Origin: Bacteroidota bacterium
Lineage (GTDB): Bacteria > Bacteroidota > Bacteroidia > Bacteroidales > UBA4417
Length of the DNA: 64,000 bases
NCBI GenBank assembly: GCA_013376995.1
Contig: JACAAZ010000009.1
Coordinates: 62,001 to 126,000 of the forward strand
Reading direction: 5' to 3'
The notes below the pieces were generated by a model. It was not told the DNA's origin, did no database searches, and worked only from the letters and a program-made list of their open reading frames with translations. The translations under genes and the position numbers were made by a program. Positions 56,738-64,000 of the stretch are shown one piece after another (the stretch's first letter is position 1; each line of letters starts with the position of its first letter).

Positions 56738-58345
56738 ATGCTAAAAACAACCTATATGAGCAATCCATTTACAATAATAGTTCTTGTTCTCTTTATTTTC
56801 AGTAACAGGCTCAGCAGCCAGAATATAGCCGGAACCCTTGATCTAACCTTTCAATCAAACGGAAAAGCAATTTATGACAAAGACCAATTTGATGTTTACC
56901 AGGATGTTAAGGTTCAGCCCGATGGTAAAATAGTGGCTGTCGGCAGTTCTATGGGATTAGACTATATCCCTTATATTATGGTTACCCGGTACCTCGAGAA
57001 TGGCAATTTCGATACCGCGTTCGGTGTGGAAGGCCACTATTCTTATTCAGCCCTTATCGAAGACGGAGCCTACAAATGCCTTATCCGGGACAATGGCAAA
57101 ATTCTTATTGGCGGATATTCTACCAATTATACCAACTGGGGTGCACTAATACTTCAATTGAATCCGGATGGAACCCCTGACCCAACATTTGGCAATTTCG
57201 GAGTGTCCTATATCGATCTTGGCCCTGGTGAAGACATGGTATCAGCTATGCAGCTTTTGGAAGACGGGAAGGTACTTATAGCCGGCTATTCTGAGAATAA
57301 TGAATTTAAGAAAGTTCCGGTTGTTGCCAGGTTAACAGAAACAGGAAGCCTGGATACTGCATTTGGCACTGCCGGCATTGCCCAGATCCCTGTTACTGAG
57401 ATTGATAATGAATTCTCCGCCCTTTGTATCCAGCCCGATGGTAAAATCGTTGCAGCAGGTCACATTTCAAATGGCACCAGTTGGTTCTCCTTGCTGATAG
57501 CTCGATTTGACCAGGATGGGAACCTGGATACTGCTTATGGTTCAGATGGCATTGTGAATATGAATCTGAACAATGTGGATGATGAATTTTTTGATATGAA
57601 CATCACCGAAACCGGTGAAGCTATTCTGACTGGTTTCACTGTTAGCCAGACAGATTATTACTACCACCTCCTGGTAATGAAATTCGATACAACAGGCAAA
57701 CCGGTGGCATCATTTGGTGATGCCGGAAAAGTTATCATGGGCAATGTACCTTATACATTTGGGGATGCAATGATGCTCCAAACGGATGGTAAAATCCTGG
57801 TCGCAGGCTGTACTGGTGAACTTCTGCCAGGAAACAATGACTGGGCATTGTGGCGCTTTAATCCGGATGGCAGTCCCGACGAATCCTTCGGAACACTGGG
57901 CCTTACAACAACAGAATTTTTCGGAAACGCAGATGAAGCATTAGGGATCGCACTTTATAATGATAAGATTATTCTTGCAGGCAAAACAAGAAATGCCACC
58001 AATTACCTTGATTTCGCCATTGCCCGTTACACAAATGATACAGAATACCACCTTTCCGTTCCTGACAAGTTGCGAGTCAACAACTTCTCTATTTCACCCA
58101 ATCCAGTTAAAAGAAACAGCAGCTTCATCCTGGAACTTAATGATGATATTGACAGGGGCATAAGGATCAATTTGATTGATATGAAAGGAAATACTACAGT
58201 TTTAAAGCCTATCTTCATAAACATGAATGGAACCAAACAAGTTAAGGTCAAGTTGCCCGGGGTAATCAATGCTGGAATATATAACCTAAGAATATCCTGC
58301 AAACCCAATTTAACCGAAACCTGTAAATTAGTAGTGATAGATTGA
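56738..58345 (+). CDS. Secreted delta-60 repeat protein with T9SS type A C-terminal domain
   Basis: 535 residues. The signal peptide ends near RLSSQ (an ATG at 56756 is an alternative start). Residues about 35-430 carry about seven delta-60 repeats: L(D/N)..F...G, then a (Q)PDGKI(V/L)(V/A)AG-type strand, a predicted propeller. The last 90 residues are a type IX secretion sorting domain: FSISPNPVKRNSSF, IDMKGN and the terminal GIYNLRIS...CKLVVID, so export across the outer membrane and surface attachment are expected. The function of the repeats is unknown. The next gene, 66 nt downstream on the same strand, is also a T9SS cargo and may be co-transcribed. Confidence 0.9.
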   Translation: MLKTTYMSNPFTIIVLVLFIFSNRLSSQNIAGTLDLTFQSNGKAIYDKDQFDVYQDVKVQPDGKIVAVGSSMGLDYIPYIMVTRYLENGNFDTAFGVEGHYSYSALIEDGAYKCLIRDNGKILIGGYSTNYTNWGALILQLNPDGTPDPTFGNFGVSYIDLGPGEDMVSAMQLLEDGKVLIAGYSENNEFKKVPVVARLTETGSLDTAFGTAGIAQIPVTEIDNEFSALCIQPDGKIVAAGHISNGTSWFSLLIARFDQDGNLDTAYGSDGIVNMNLNNVDDEFFDMNITETGEAILTGFTVSQTDYYYHLLVMKFDTTGKPVASFGDAGKVIMGNVPYTFGDAMMLQTDGKILVAGCTGELLPGNNDWALWRFNPDGSPDESFGTLGLTTTEFFGNADEALGIALYNDKIILAGKTRNATNYLDFAIARYTNDTEYHLSVPDKLRVNNFSISPNPVKRNSSFILELNDDIDRGIRINLIDMKGNTTVLKPIFINMNGTKQVKVKLPGVINAGIYNLRISCKPNLTETCKLVVID

Positions 58346-58411
58346 TCAATCCAACTCAGATTTTGTTAATTTCATAGAACAATCCGCAAGTCTATTTTAA
58401 TACCATTCAAT

Positions 58412-60949
58412 ATGAGAACCAAGCTCGCAATCACCCTGCTTGCAATACTTATTAGCAGCAATTTCCTAAATACAAAAGCCCAATCCTGGGAGAAGATCAA
58501 TACAGGCTTTAATTACATCCTTATGGGGATTGAATTCCCGGGGGGACAAAGCCAGATCGGGTTTGCGGGCGGAGAATCATTAACCTATATGGGTGATGGC
58601 ATCGTCATTAAAACTACCAATGGAGGTACAACCTGGACACAACTCTGGACAGGTTCACAGCAAGGCATTGAAGGCATTAGCTTCCCGGATCTGAATACGG
58701 GCTATATCGGGGGCTGGAGTGGTTATTTTGCCAAAACAACCAATGGCGGAACCTCCTGGACCCCGCAATCTCCTGGAAGTGACATCTATTATTATACGGA
58801 TGTAGTTTTTAAGGATACCGATCATGGTATTGTGACAGCTCAGACCAATTCAGGCGCAGGTGTGTATTATACAGGTAATGGAGGTACAACATGGGCTACT
58901 GCTACCGGCGTCAGTGGTGTCCCTTACGGAGCATGCCATGTAACAGGAAGCACTTACTACCTGGTTACCAATGGGGGAGATATACAACGCTCAACGAATG
59001 ACGGGGCCAGCTGGACAACTGTTTATTCAGCAGGAGGGCTATTGCTTGGCATCGACTTTTTTAATGACAATATTGGAATTGCAGCCGGGGAAGACGGTTG
59101 GATCTATAAGACTTATGATGGAGGAACAACCTGGCAATCCCAGCAAATTGCTTTTGGGCAGCCTCTCTGGCACGATTTTGCCTGGGAAACTCAAAATAAT
59201 GTTTATGCCGCCGGCACTCCCGAATTCATCTATAAATCATCCGACGGAGGCACAACCTGGAATGACGATTACCCACAAAGTACGTATGACCCGGCCCTTT
59301 ATGAAATACTATTTACCGCTGATGGAATAGGCTATGTTTGCGGTTCACAAGGTTGGTTCTACAGGAAAGCACCACAGGTAACTGCTCAATTTACTTCAGG
59401 AAACGCCAACATATGTGCTGGTGGAACCGTTCAATTCACGGATCAGTCAACCGGTTCTCCCACATCCTGGAATTGGACCTTTGCAGGAGGGACACCATCA
59501 ACATCCACCCTTCAGAACCCAATTGTAACCTACCAAAATCCCGGAGTATTCGATGTAAGCCTTACCGTTACAAGAGGTCCGGCAAGCAGCACCCAATCCA
59601 ATCCTGACATGATTCATGTTGATTCGCCGGTTACAATAGCTCCAACTCAGCCTGCCGGATCTTCCGAAATTTGTGGTCTGTCAACAAACAACTACACAAC
59701 AACTTCCGTTGCCAATGCGATATCCTATAACTGGAATGTCAACCCTTCTTCTGCCGGAGCGTTTACCGGAAATAGCCTTACGGGAACACTAACTGCAAGC
59801 AATACCTGGTCAGGAGCATTTACAATTAAGGTAGCAGGAGTTAGTGCCTGCGGGACAGGACCCTGGTCGGCAACTTTAGCAGGGAATCTCCATTTTCAGC
59901 CTAATGCTTACTTCCTCTTTTCAGGGGGTGGCTATTGCCCGGGGGAAAGCGGGTATGACGTAAAACTTGAGGATTCAGACCTGGGAGTAACTTATGAATT
60001 GTTCAGGGATGGAATTTCAACCGGCACAACTCTTGCTGGCACCGGGAATGAGTTGAATTTCGGCCCCCAGGTCACCGGCAGCTATACTATTGTGGGCACT
60101 GCCGGCCAGTGTACAGCCAATATGAATGGATCCTGTATAATCTACCAGCAAAACCTGCCAGGATCTGCATCTGTCCCAACGGGCCCTGGTGAAGCCTGCA
60201 ATAACAGCAGCGGAACCTACTCAGCAACATTGCCTGTTGATGCCACATCATTATCGTGGTCATTAAATCCGGCTGATGCCGGCACTGTTTCCCTCAGTAA
60301 TCTTCAGGCCACTGTTAGCTGGTCCCCTTCATTTACAGGCGTAGCCTCTTTATCGGTAGCAGGTGAAAACGAATGTGGAGCAGGAATAACCTCGGCCCCC
60401 CTTTCCATTACTGTAAACCCGGCTCCTTATCCTGTTGTTAGCGGTTCTCTGAATGTGTGTGCTAACGAAAATGAAGATTATACAACAAGTAATAATACCG
60501 GGTCAACTTATACATGGGGAGTATCAGGTGGCTCGTTGGTAAGCGGGCAGGGAACTGATGAGGTCACTGTTTTATGGGGAAATGCAGGAGCAGGTTCCAT
60601 TTATGTCACAGAAACCAATACAGATCAGTGTACAGGATCCGGTCAGGCAACAACTGTTGCAATCCAGGTTTGCACAGGTCTTCCTGAAACAGATAACAAT
60701 TCTTTATTTGTCTACCCGAATCCTGCAAAAGAGAGGATCTGCATCATCATGAACCAGGTGGGAGCCGAATGCCGGGAGATTTCTCTCTACTCTTCCTCTG
60801 GCAAGAAAGTAGTTTCGCAGTCAAACTGGAATGCAGCTACAGACAACATGATAATCCTGGATGTCAACCACTTGACACCGGGATATTATACACTCAGGCT
60901 GGAGATGAAAAATGGAAGTATACTACACAGGAAGGTGATGATCAGCTAG
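58412..60949 (+). CDS. Secreted YCF48/Asp-box and PKD protein with T9SS type A C-terminal domain
   Basis: 845 residues. The signal peptide ends NTKAQ. About 25-320 is a YCF48/Asp-box propeller (TNGGTTWTQLW, KTTNGGTSWTP, KTYDGGTTWQ, KSSDGGTTW), resembling the propeller of the fifth giant protein. A PKD domain (about 324-410, VQFTDQSTGSPTSWNWTF) and further PKD/Ig-like domains to about 755 follow. It ends in a T9SS type A sorting domain (about 765-845, VYPNPAKERI, LYSSSGKKV, PGYYTLRL and terminal HRKVMIS). It is expected on the surface or released by T9SS. Likely co-transcribed with the delta-60 gene upstream. Its 3' end faces a histidine kinase gene 18 nt away. Confidence 0.9.
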   Translation: MRTKLAITLLAILISSNFLNTKAQSWEKINTGFNYILMGIEFPGGQSQIGFAGGESLTYMGDGIVIKTTNGGTTWTQLWTGSQQGIEGISFPDLNTGYIGGWSGYFAKTTNGGTSWTPQSPGSDIYYYTDVVFKDTDHGIVTAQTNSGAGVYYTGNGGTTWATATGVSGVPYGACHVTGSTYYLVTNGGDIQRSTNDGASWTTVYSAGGLLLGIDFFNDNIGIAAGEDGWIYKTYDGGTTWQSQQIAFGQPLWHDFAWETQNNVYAAGTPEFIYKSSDGGTTWNDDYPQSTYDPALYEILFTADGIGYVCGSQGWFYRKAPQVTAQFTSGNANICAGGTVQFTDQSTGSPTSWNWTFAGGTPSTSTLQNPIVTYQNPGVFDVSLTVTRGPASSTQSNPDMIHVDSPVTIAPTQPAGSSEICGLSTNNYTTTSVANAISYNWNVNPSSAGAFTGNSLTGTLTASNTWSGAFTIKVAGVSACGTGPWSATLAGNLHFQPNAYFLFSGGGYCPGESGYDVKLEDSDLGVTYELFRDGISTGTTLAGTGNELNFGPQVTGSYTIVGTAGQCTANMNGSCIIYQQNLPGSASVPTGPGEACNNSSGTYSATLPVDATSLSWSLNPADAGTVSLSNLQATVSWSPSFTGVASLSVAGENECGAGITSAPLSITVNPAPYPVVSGSLNVCANENEDYTTSNNTGSTYTWGVSGGSLVSGQGTDEVTVLWGNAGAGSIYVTETNTDQCTGSGQATTVAIQVCTGLPETDNNSLFVYPNPAKERICIIMNQVGAECREISLYSSSGKKVVSQSNWNAATDNMIILDVNHLTPGYYTLRLEMKNGSILHRKVMIS

Positions 60950-60967
60950 TAGTATTGTAATGCTGTT

Positions 60968-61918
60968 TTACCCTTCAACTCCTGAAACAAGAGCGTCAAC
61001 GTTTATTGGAGTTAAAGGTGCTTTGCGATATGGTATTGCAAACCAGAATGTCGATCCTTTTCCAGGTTCACTTTCAGCCCACATGGTTCCGCCTAACAAT
61101 TCAACAAATTTCTGGGCTACACTTAGACCCAGGCCAAGTCCTCCATACTGGCGAGTCTGGCTTTCGTCCAATTGCCTGAAATTCTTGAAAATTACATCAA
61201 GTTTATCTTTTGAGAACCCAATACCTTCATCTTTCACATAGAATTCAACCATATTGTTGTTTCCAAAGCGATATCCGAGTTCGACAAACCCTTCTGTGCT
61301 GTATTTCAGGGCATTGCCAGCAAGGTTGTTCAATGTTCTACGAAGTTTATATCCGTCGGAAAAGATGGTAAAATCCGCATCTTTATTGCCCTTAACTACT
61401 TTTACCTGCATGTATTCTTTGCCGGCATGAGCCTTCTCCAGGTTGAGCCAGGTTGTTACAGCACCCAGGAGGTCATTCACTTTGACAGGTTCATCTTCAA
61501 CATGGGTTATCCCTGCCTCAGCCTGTGATATATCAAAAATATCATTCACAAGTTCCAGCATCGAATCAACATTGCGGTTGATGACATTTGCATATTTCAC
61601 CTTTTCGCTATCCGAAATGGCACTGTTGGCTATTAGACCGCAAAATCCCATGATAGCATGAAGCGGAGTGCGGATTTCGTGAGACATATTGCAGAGAAAT
61701 GCTGACTTCAGTCGGTCTGATTCCCCGGCTTTTTCACGATTGATGTGTAATTCATTTTTCACCCTCTCAAGTTCATCAACAAGGCTATCATTTTCTGTTG
61801 ACAGTCGCAAGGTTTCTTTCTTGATTGTCAATATCTTGTGGTATGATAATACAGCAACCACAACCATGATCAATATCAGGATAAGCAGTACCCAGTTTAT
61901 AAGAGAGGTAGTTTCCAT
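60968..61918 (-). CDS. Membrane sensor histidine kinase
   Basis: 316 residues. One N-terminal transmembrane helix (about 7-27, INWVLLILILIMVVVAVLSY) and a short coiled coil (about 35-68) are followed by HisKA with His80 in MSHEIRTP and HATPase_c with NLAGNALKY (N box), DEGIGFSKD (G1) and GLGLGLSVAQK (G2). There is no sensor domain outside the membrane and no receiver, so it must signal to a separate regulator, none of which is encoded next to it. A TAATTTTG box lies 48 nt upstream. Stand-alone transcription is likely. Confidence 0.9.
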   Translation of the reverse strand: METTSLINWVLLILILIMVVVAVLSYHKILTIKKETLRLSTENDSLVDELERVKNELHINREKAGESDRLKSAFLCNMSHEIRTPLHAIMGFCGLIANSAISDSEKVKYANVINRNVDSMLELVNDIFDISQAEAGITHVEDEPVKVNDLLGAVTTWLNLEKAHAGKEYMQVKVVKGNKDADFTIFSDGYKLRRTLNNLAGNALKYSTEGFVELGYRFGNNNMVEFYVKDEGIGFSKDKLDVIFKNFRQLDESQTRQYGGLGLGLSVAQKFVELLGGTMWAESEPGKGSTFWFAIPYRKAPLTPINVDALVSGVEG

Positions 61919-61965
61919 ACAAAGCGTTTCCTATTCTGCAGGTGATTTTTCCGTAGAGAAAGGTA

Positions 61966-61973
61966 CAAAATTA
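61966..61973 (-). promoter_or_regulatory. Putative -7 box of the histidine kinase gene
   Basis: The minus strand reads TAATTTTG, a TAnnTTTG match, 48 nt before the ATG at 61918. The AT-rich context makes a chance match possible. Confidence 0.35.
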
Positions 61974-62012
61974 AACTAGTCTGATCATAATACCTAAATA
62001 TTAACCAATTTA

Positions 62013-62651
62013 TCAGCCTTCAATCCTGTGAATTCCAACAGGATATTCTTTCGTAATGAGTGAAACCAACCTGTCATAATCCCCGGGATTTGCAACAAAA
62101 TCAAGCTTGTTAGTATCAATCAGTAATATTCGCATCCCTTGTTGCTGACGGATATAGTCAAAATATCCTTCCTGGATCTTAAGCAGATATTCATCCTGGA
62201 TATTCTGTTCGTAAGATCTGCCCCTGCTTCGTATGTTTTGCTGAAGGCGGTCTACATGTAAGTAAAGATACACCAGCAGATCTGGTTTGGGTAGCACATT
62301 ATCAATGATCGCGAATAACCTTGAATATAGTGTAAACTCGGCATCATTCAAAGTTTTGCGGGCAAAGATCAGTGATTTGTGAATAAAATAGTCTGCAATG
62401 GTGACAGGATGAAACATATCCTGGGTTGCTAGCTGGGTTTTCAATTGCTGGTACCTGTCAGCCAGGAAGGATAATTCCAGCGGAAAAGCATATCGTTCAG
62501 GGTCTTCATAAAATTTAGGCAGGAAAGAATTATCCTCAAATTGCTCAAGTATAAGTCGCGCACTGAATTGTGCGGCAAGTCGGGTTGACAGGGTGGTCTT
62601 GCCTGCGCCAATGTTACCTTCAATAGCAATGTAATTATAGGCTAGTGTCAT
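62013..62651 (-). CDS. Deoxynucleoside kinase (dAK/dGK family)
   Basis: 212 residues. Cytosolic salvage kinase phosphorylating deoxynucleosides with ATP. The P-loop GNIGAGKTT is at about 13-21, followed by an EQFEDN segment (substrate-contact Glu region), LADRYQQL, and the Arg-rich lid RGRSYEQNI near 145. Length and motif order fit the deoxyadenosine/deoxyguanosine kinases of Gram-positive and Bacteroidota genomes; which base is preferred cannot be read. The ATG at 62651 gives the usual short N-terminus. It is followed by a histidine kinase gene on the same strand and preceded by folK (131-nt gap), a common Bacteroidota neighbourhood. Confidence 0.9.
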   Translation of the reverse strand: MTLAYNYIAIEGNIGAGKTTLSTRLAAQFSARLILEQFEDNSFLPKFYEDPERYAFPLELSFLADRYQQLKTQLATQDMFHPVTIADYFIHKSLIFARKTLNDAEFTLYSRLFAIIDNVLPKPDLLVYLYLHVDRLQQNIRSRGRSYEQNIQDEYLLKIQEGYFDYIRQQQGMRILLIDTNKLDFVANPGDYDRLVSLITKEYPVGIHRIEG

Positions 62652-62782
62652 GAATCAATTACTTGATAATAAGTCGGGTAGGTCCTGATAATTTATGATT
62701 GTTGATCTTCCAATATTCTGTTAGTCCTTAATCATTCGTGATGAGCCGGTTTTATTCATCCTTAACCGGAGGTTGCTAAAGG

Positions 62783-63292
62783 TTAAATCAATGGCAAACT
62801 GTCTCTTTCACAACACATTACAACCTTTGTTCGATCCTTACACTCATCAAGGAGTTGCTGAATGCTCCTGCCACTAACAGGATGAATGTAACCCGCAGCA
62901 ATCTCAGCAAGAGGGACCAGTACAAATTTCCGGTCCTGCATCCGTGGATGAGGAATTCTCAACTCTTCTGAATTAATTATCCTGTCATCATACAAAAGAA
63001 TATCAATATCGATTTCTCTCGATTGGTAGGTTCCCCTTTGCCTGACTCTTCCCATTGAAATTTCAATATCAAGCAAAGTGCTTAAAAGTTTGTGAGGAGC
63101 CATTTCCGCCTTCAGCAGCAGTACCTGGTTATAAAACTGCTGATCGGCCTCAAAACCCCAGGGCTCGGTTTCATAAACTGATGAATACTCTTGAATGATC
63201 CCTGCCCTGGATTGTAATGCAACAAAAGCATCAGCCAAAGCTTTTAGCCTGTCACCCTTATTACTTCCTATTGATAAAAAGACTGAAGGCAT
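62783..63292 (-). CDS. folK: HPPK: 6-hydroxymethyl-7,8-dihydropterin pyrophosphokinase
   Basis: 169 residues. It transfers pyrophosphate from ATP to 6-hydroxymethyl-dihydropterin in folate synthesis. Motifs: FLSIGSNKGDR at the N-terminus, VYETEPWGF, FYNQVLLL and the HPPK signature RQRGTYQSREIDIDILLYDD, with the two Asp residues that bind Mg. The ATG at 63292 (MPSVFLSIGSN) is chosen over a 37-codon in-frame extension because the family starts here and a TACTTTTG box lies 19 nt upstream. Divergent from sppA, an arrangement I recall as common in this phylum. Confidence 0.95.
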   Translation of the reverse strand: MPSVFLSIGSNKGDRLKALADAFVALQSRAGIIQEYSSVYETEPWGFEADQQFYNQVLLLKAEMAPHKLLSTLLDIEISMGRVRQRGTYQSREIDIDILLYDDRIINSEELRIPHPRMQDRKFVLVPLAEIAAGYIHPVSGRSIQQLLDECKDRTKVVMCCERDSLPLI

Positions 63293-63310
63293 TTGTTCAT
63301 GTTGGTAAAT

Positions 63311-63318
63311 CAAAAGTA
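63311..63318 (-). promoter_or_regulatory. Putative -7 box of folK
   Basis: The minus strand reads TACTTTTG, a TAnnTTTG match, 19 nt before the folK ATG. It lies inside the rejected N-terminal extension, which supports the shorter start. Confidence 0.5.
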
Positions 63319-63473
63319 CGATATGCCATGCTATGACCTGACAAAGATTTATCAAATATGAAAAGGAAGTTTTCAACAAGCAATTCATTGCAATGTCAAT
63401 CATTTACTTCCATAAAGTTGTAACTTCGTAAAAAAGAAAGCGTCTGTTTGCTTAACCTTAAATACCTGTTTAT

Positions 63474-64000
63474 ATGAGAGAATTCTTCAAATTCATGTTC
63501 GCATCCATGCTAGGGTTTATTCTTGCCAGCCTGGTTGTGTTTGTTATTTTCTTTGCTATTGTGGCATCATTGATTTCTTTCACCAAAAAGGAAACTGTGA
63601 TAGTACCGGATAAAACCATCCTGATGCTATCCCTTGATACGCCAGTTAACGACCGGGCGCCAGAAAGTCCTTTTTCAACGTTTAACTTCAACGACATGAG
63701 TGCGTCCCGTCAGCTAGGGTTGGATGAAATCCTCAGTACATTGAAAAATGCAGCCAAAGATGATAAAGTAAAAGGCATTTACCTTGATCTTTCTGTAATT
63801 CCGGCTGGTATTGCAACAGTTGAAGAAATCAGGAACGGGCTTCTGGAATTTAAGAAATCCGGAAAATTCATCGTCAGTTATTCAGAAACGTATACTCAAA
63901 AATCATATTACCTGGCATCGGTCGCTGATAAGATCTGCCTTAATCCTGCCGGCAGCATGGAATTCAAGGGGATTTCAGGCGAAGTGGTCTTTTTCAAGGG
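63474..64000 (+). CDS. sppA: Signal peptide peptidase SppA, 67K type (truncated by window end)
   Basis: The first 176 residues of an open frame that runs off the window. It starts MREFFKFMFASMLGFILASL, with a membrane anchor at about residues 5-37. An N-terminal SppA/ClpP-like region follows: VKGIYLDLS, VEEIRNGLLEFKKSGKFIVSYSE, then the family segment YTQKSYYLASVADKICLNP, which in E. coli SppA holds the catalytic lysine (position by memory). The full protein should be near 590 residues, with the Ser nucleophile in the missing C-terminal half. It degrades cleaved signal peptides at the inner membrane. Divergent from folK. Confidence 0.93.
   Translation, partial: MREFFKFMFASMLGFILASLVVFVIFFAIVASLISFTKKETVIVPDKTILMLSLDTPVNDRAPESPFSTFNFNDMSASRQLGLDEILSTLKNAAKDDKVKGIYLDLSVIPAGIATVEEIRNGLLEFKKSGKFIVSYSETYTQKSYYLASVADKICLNPAGSMEFKGISGEVVFFK

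Overview
The window looks like a chromosomal segment of a free-living member of the Bacteroidota (Bacteroidales/Marinilabiliales-like). The evidence is the TAnnTTTG-type -7 promoter boxes, the lack of Shine-Dalgarno sites, single-chain PurL, a FISUMP-domain lipoprotein-type gene, type IX secretion C-terminal domains, TPR/LuxR-type membrane regulators, and the folK/sppA/deoxynucleoside-kinase neighbourhood. No rRNA, IS element, prophage or CRISPR array was seen.

Layout. 1-8.4 kb is housekeeping: deoD and purL (purines), a GxxExxY-family gene inside a nest of short repeats, a DEAD-box RNA helicase, and trxB, with a 91-nt hairpin between the last two convergent genes. 8.4-11.7 kb holds small or unrecognised genes, including a Cys/His/Met-rich membrane protein. 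11.9-13.8 kb is a psuK-psuG operon for pseudouridine breakdown. 13.8-14.1 kb holds tRNA-Pro(GGG) and, between its promoter and itself, a degenerate second copy in which the anticodon arm has been replaced by a palindrome. 14.5-22.2 kb has a FISUMP protein, a thioredoxin-like exported protein, an S9A oligopeptidase lipoprotein and a TPR-HTH regulator.

22.9-52.7 kb is the striking part: five giant secreted proteins (1375-2379 residues). They have very different N-terminal heads: two parallel beta-helices, a GH13 amylase, MAM-like/Fn3 domains and an Asp-box propeller with Ig-like repeats. All five end in the same roughly 190-residue module, finishing in two dockerin-like calcium loops. Four also carry one to five copies of a roughly 125-residue module beginning W-x-N-L-Q-x-P-G, and three carry a CBM20/E-set-like domain. 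This looks like a modular surface or extracellular glycan-binding (alpha-glucan-binding) system built on one C-terminal cassette. The fifth gene lies downstream of a TPR-HTH regulator and a hybrid histidine kinase on the same strand.

56.7-61 kb encodes two further secreted repeat proteins with ordinary T9SS type A C-termini, so two C-terminal systems sit side by side. 60.9-64 kb returns to a histidine kinase and housekeeping genes (deoxynucleoside kinase, folK, start of sppA). Intergenic regions throughout are rich in palindromic units of several families, some of which appear to have inserted into other elements.
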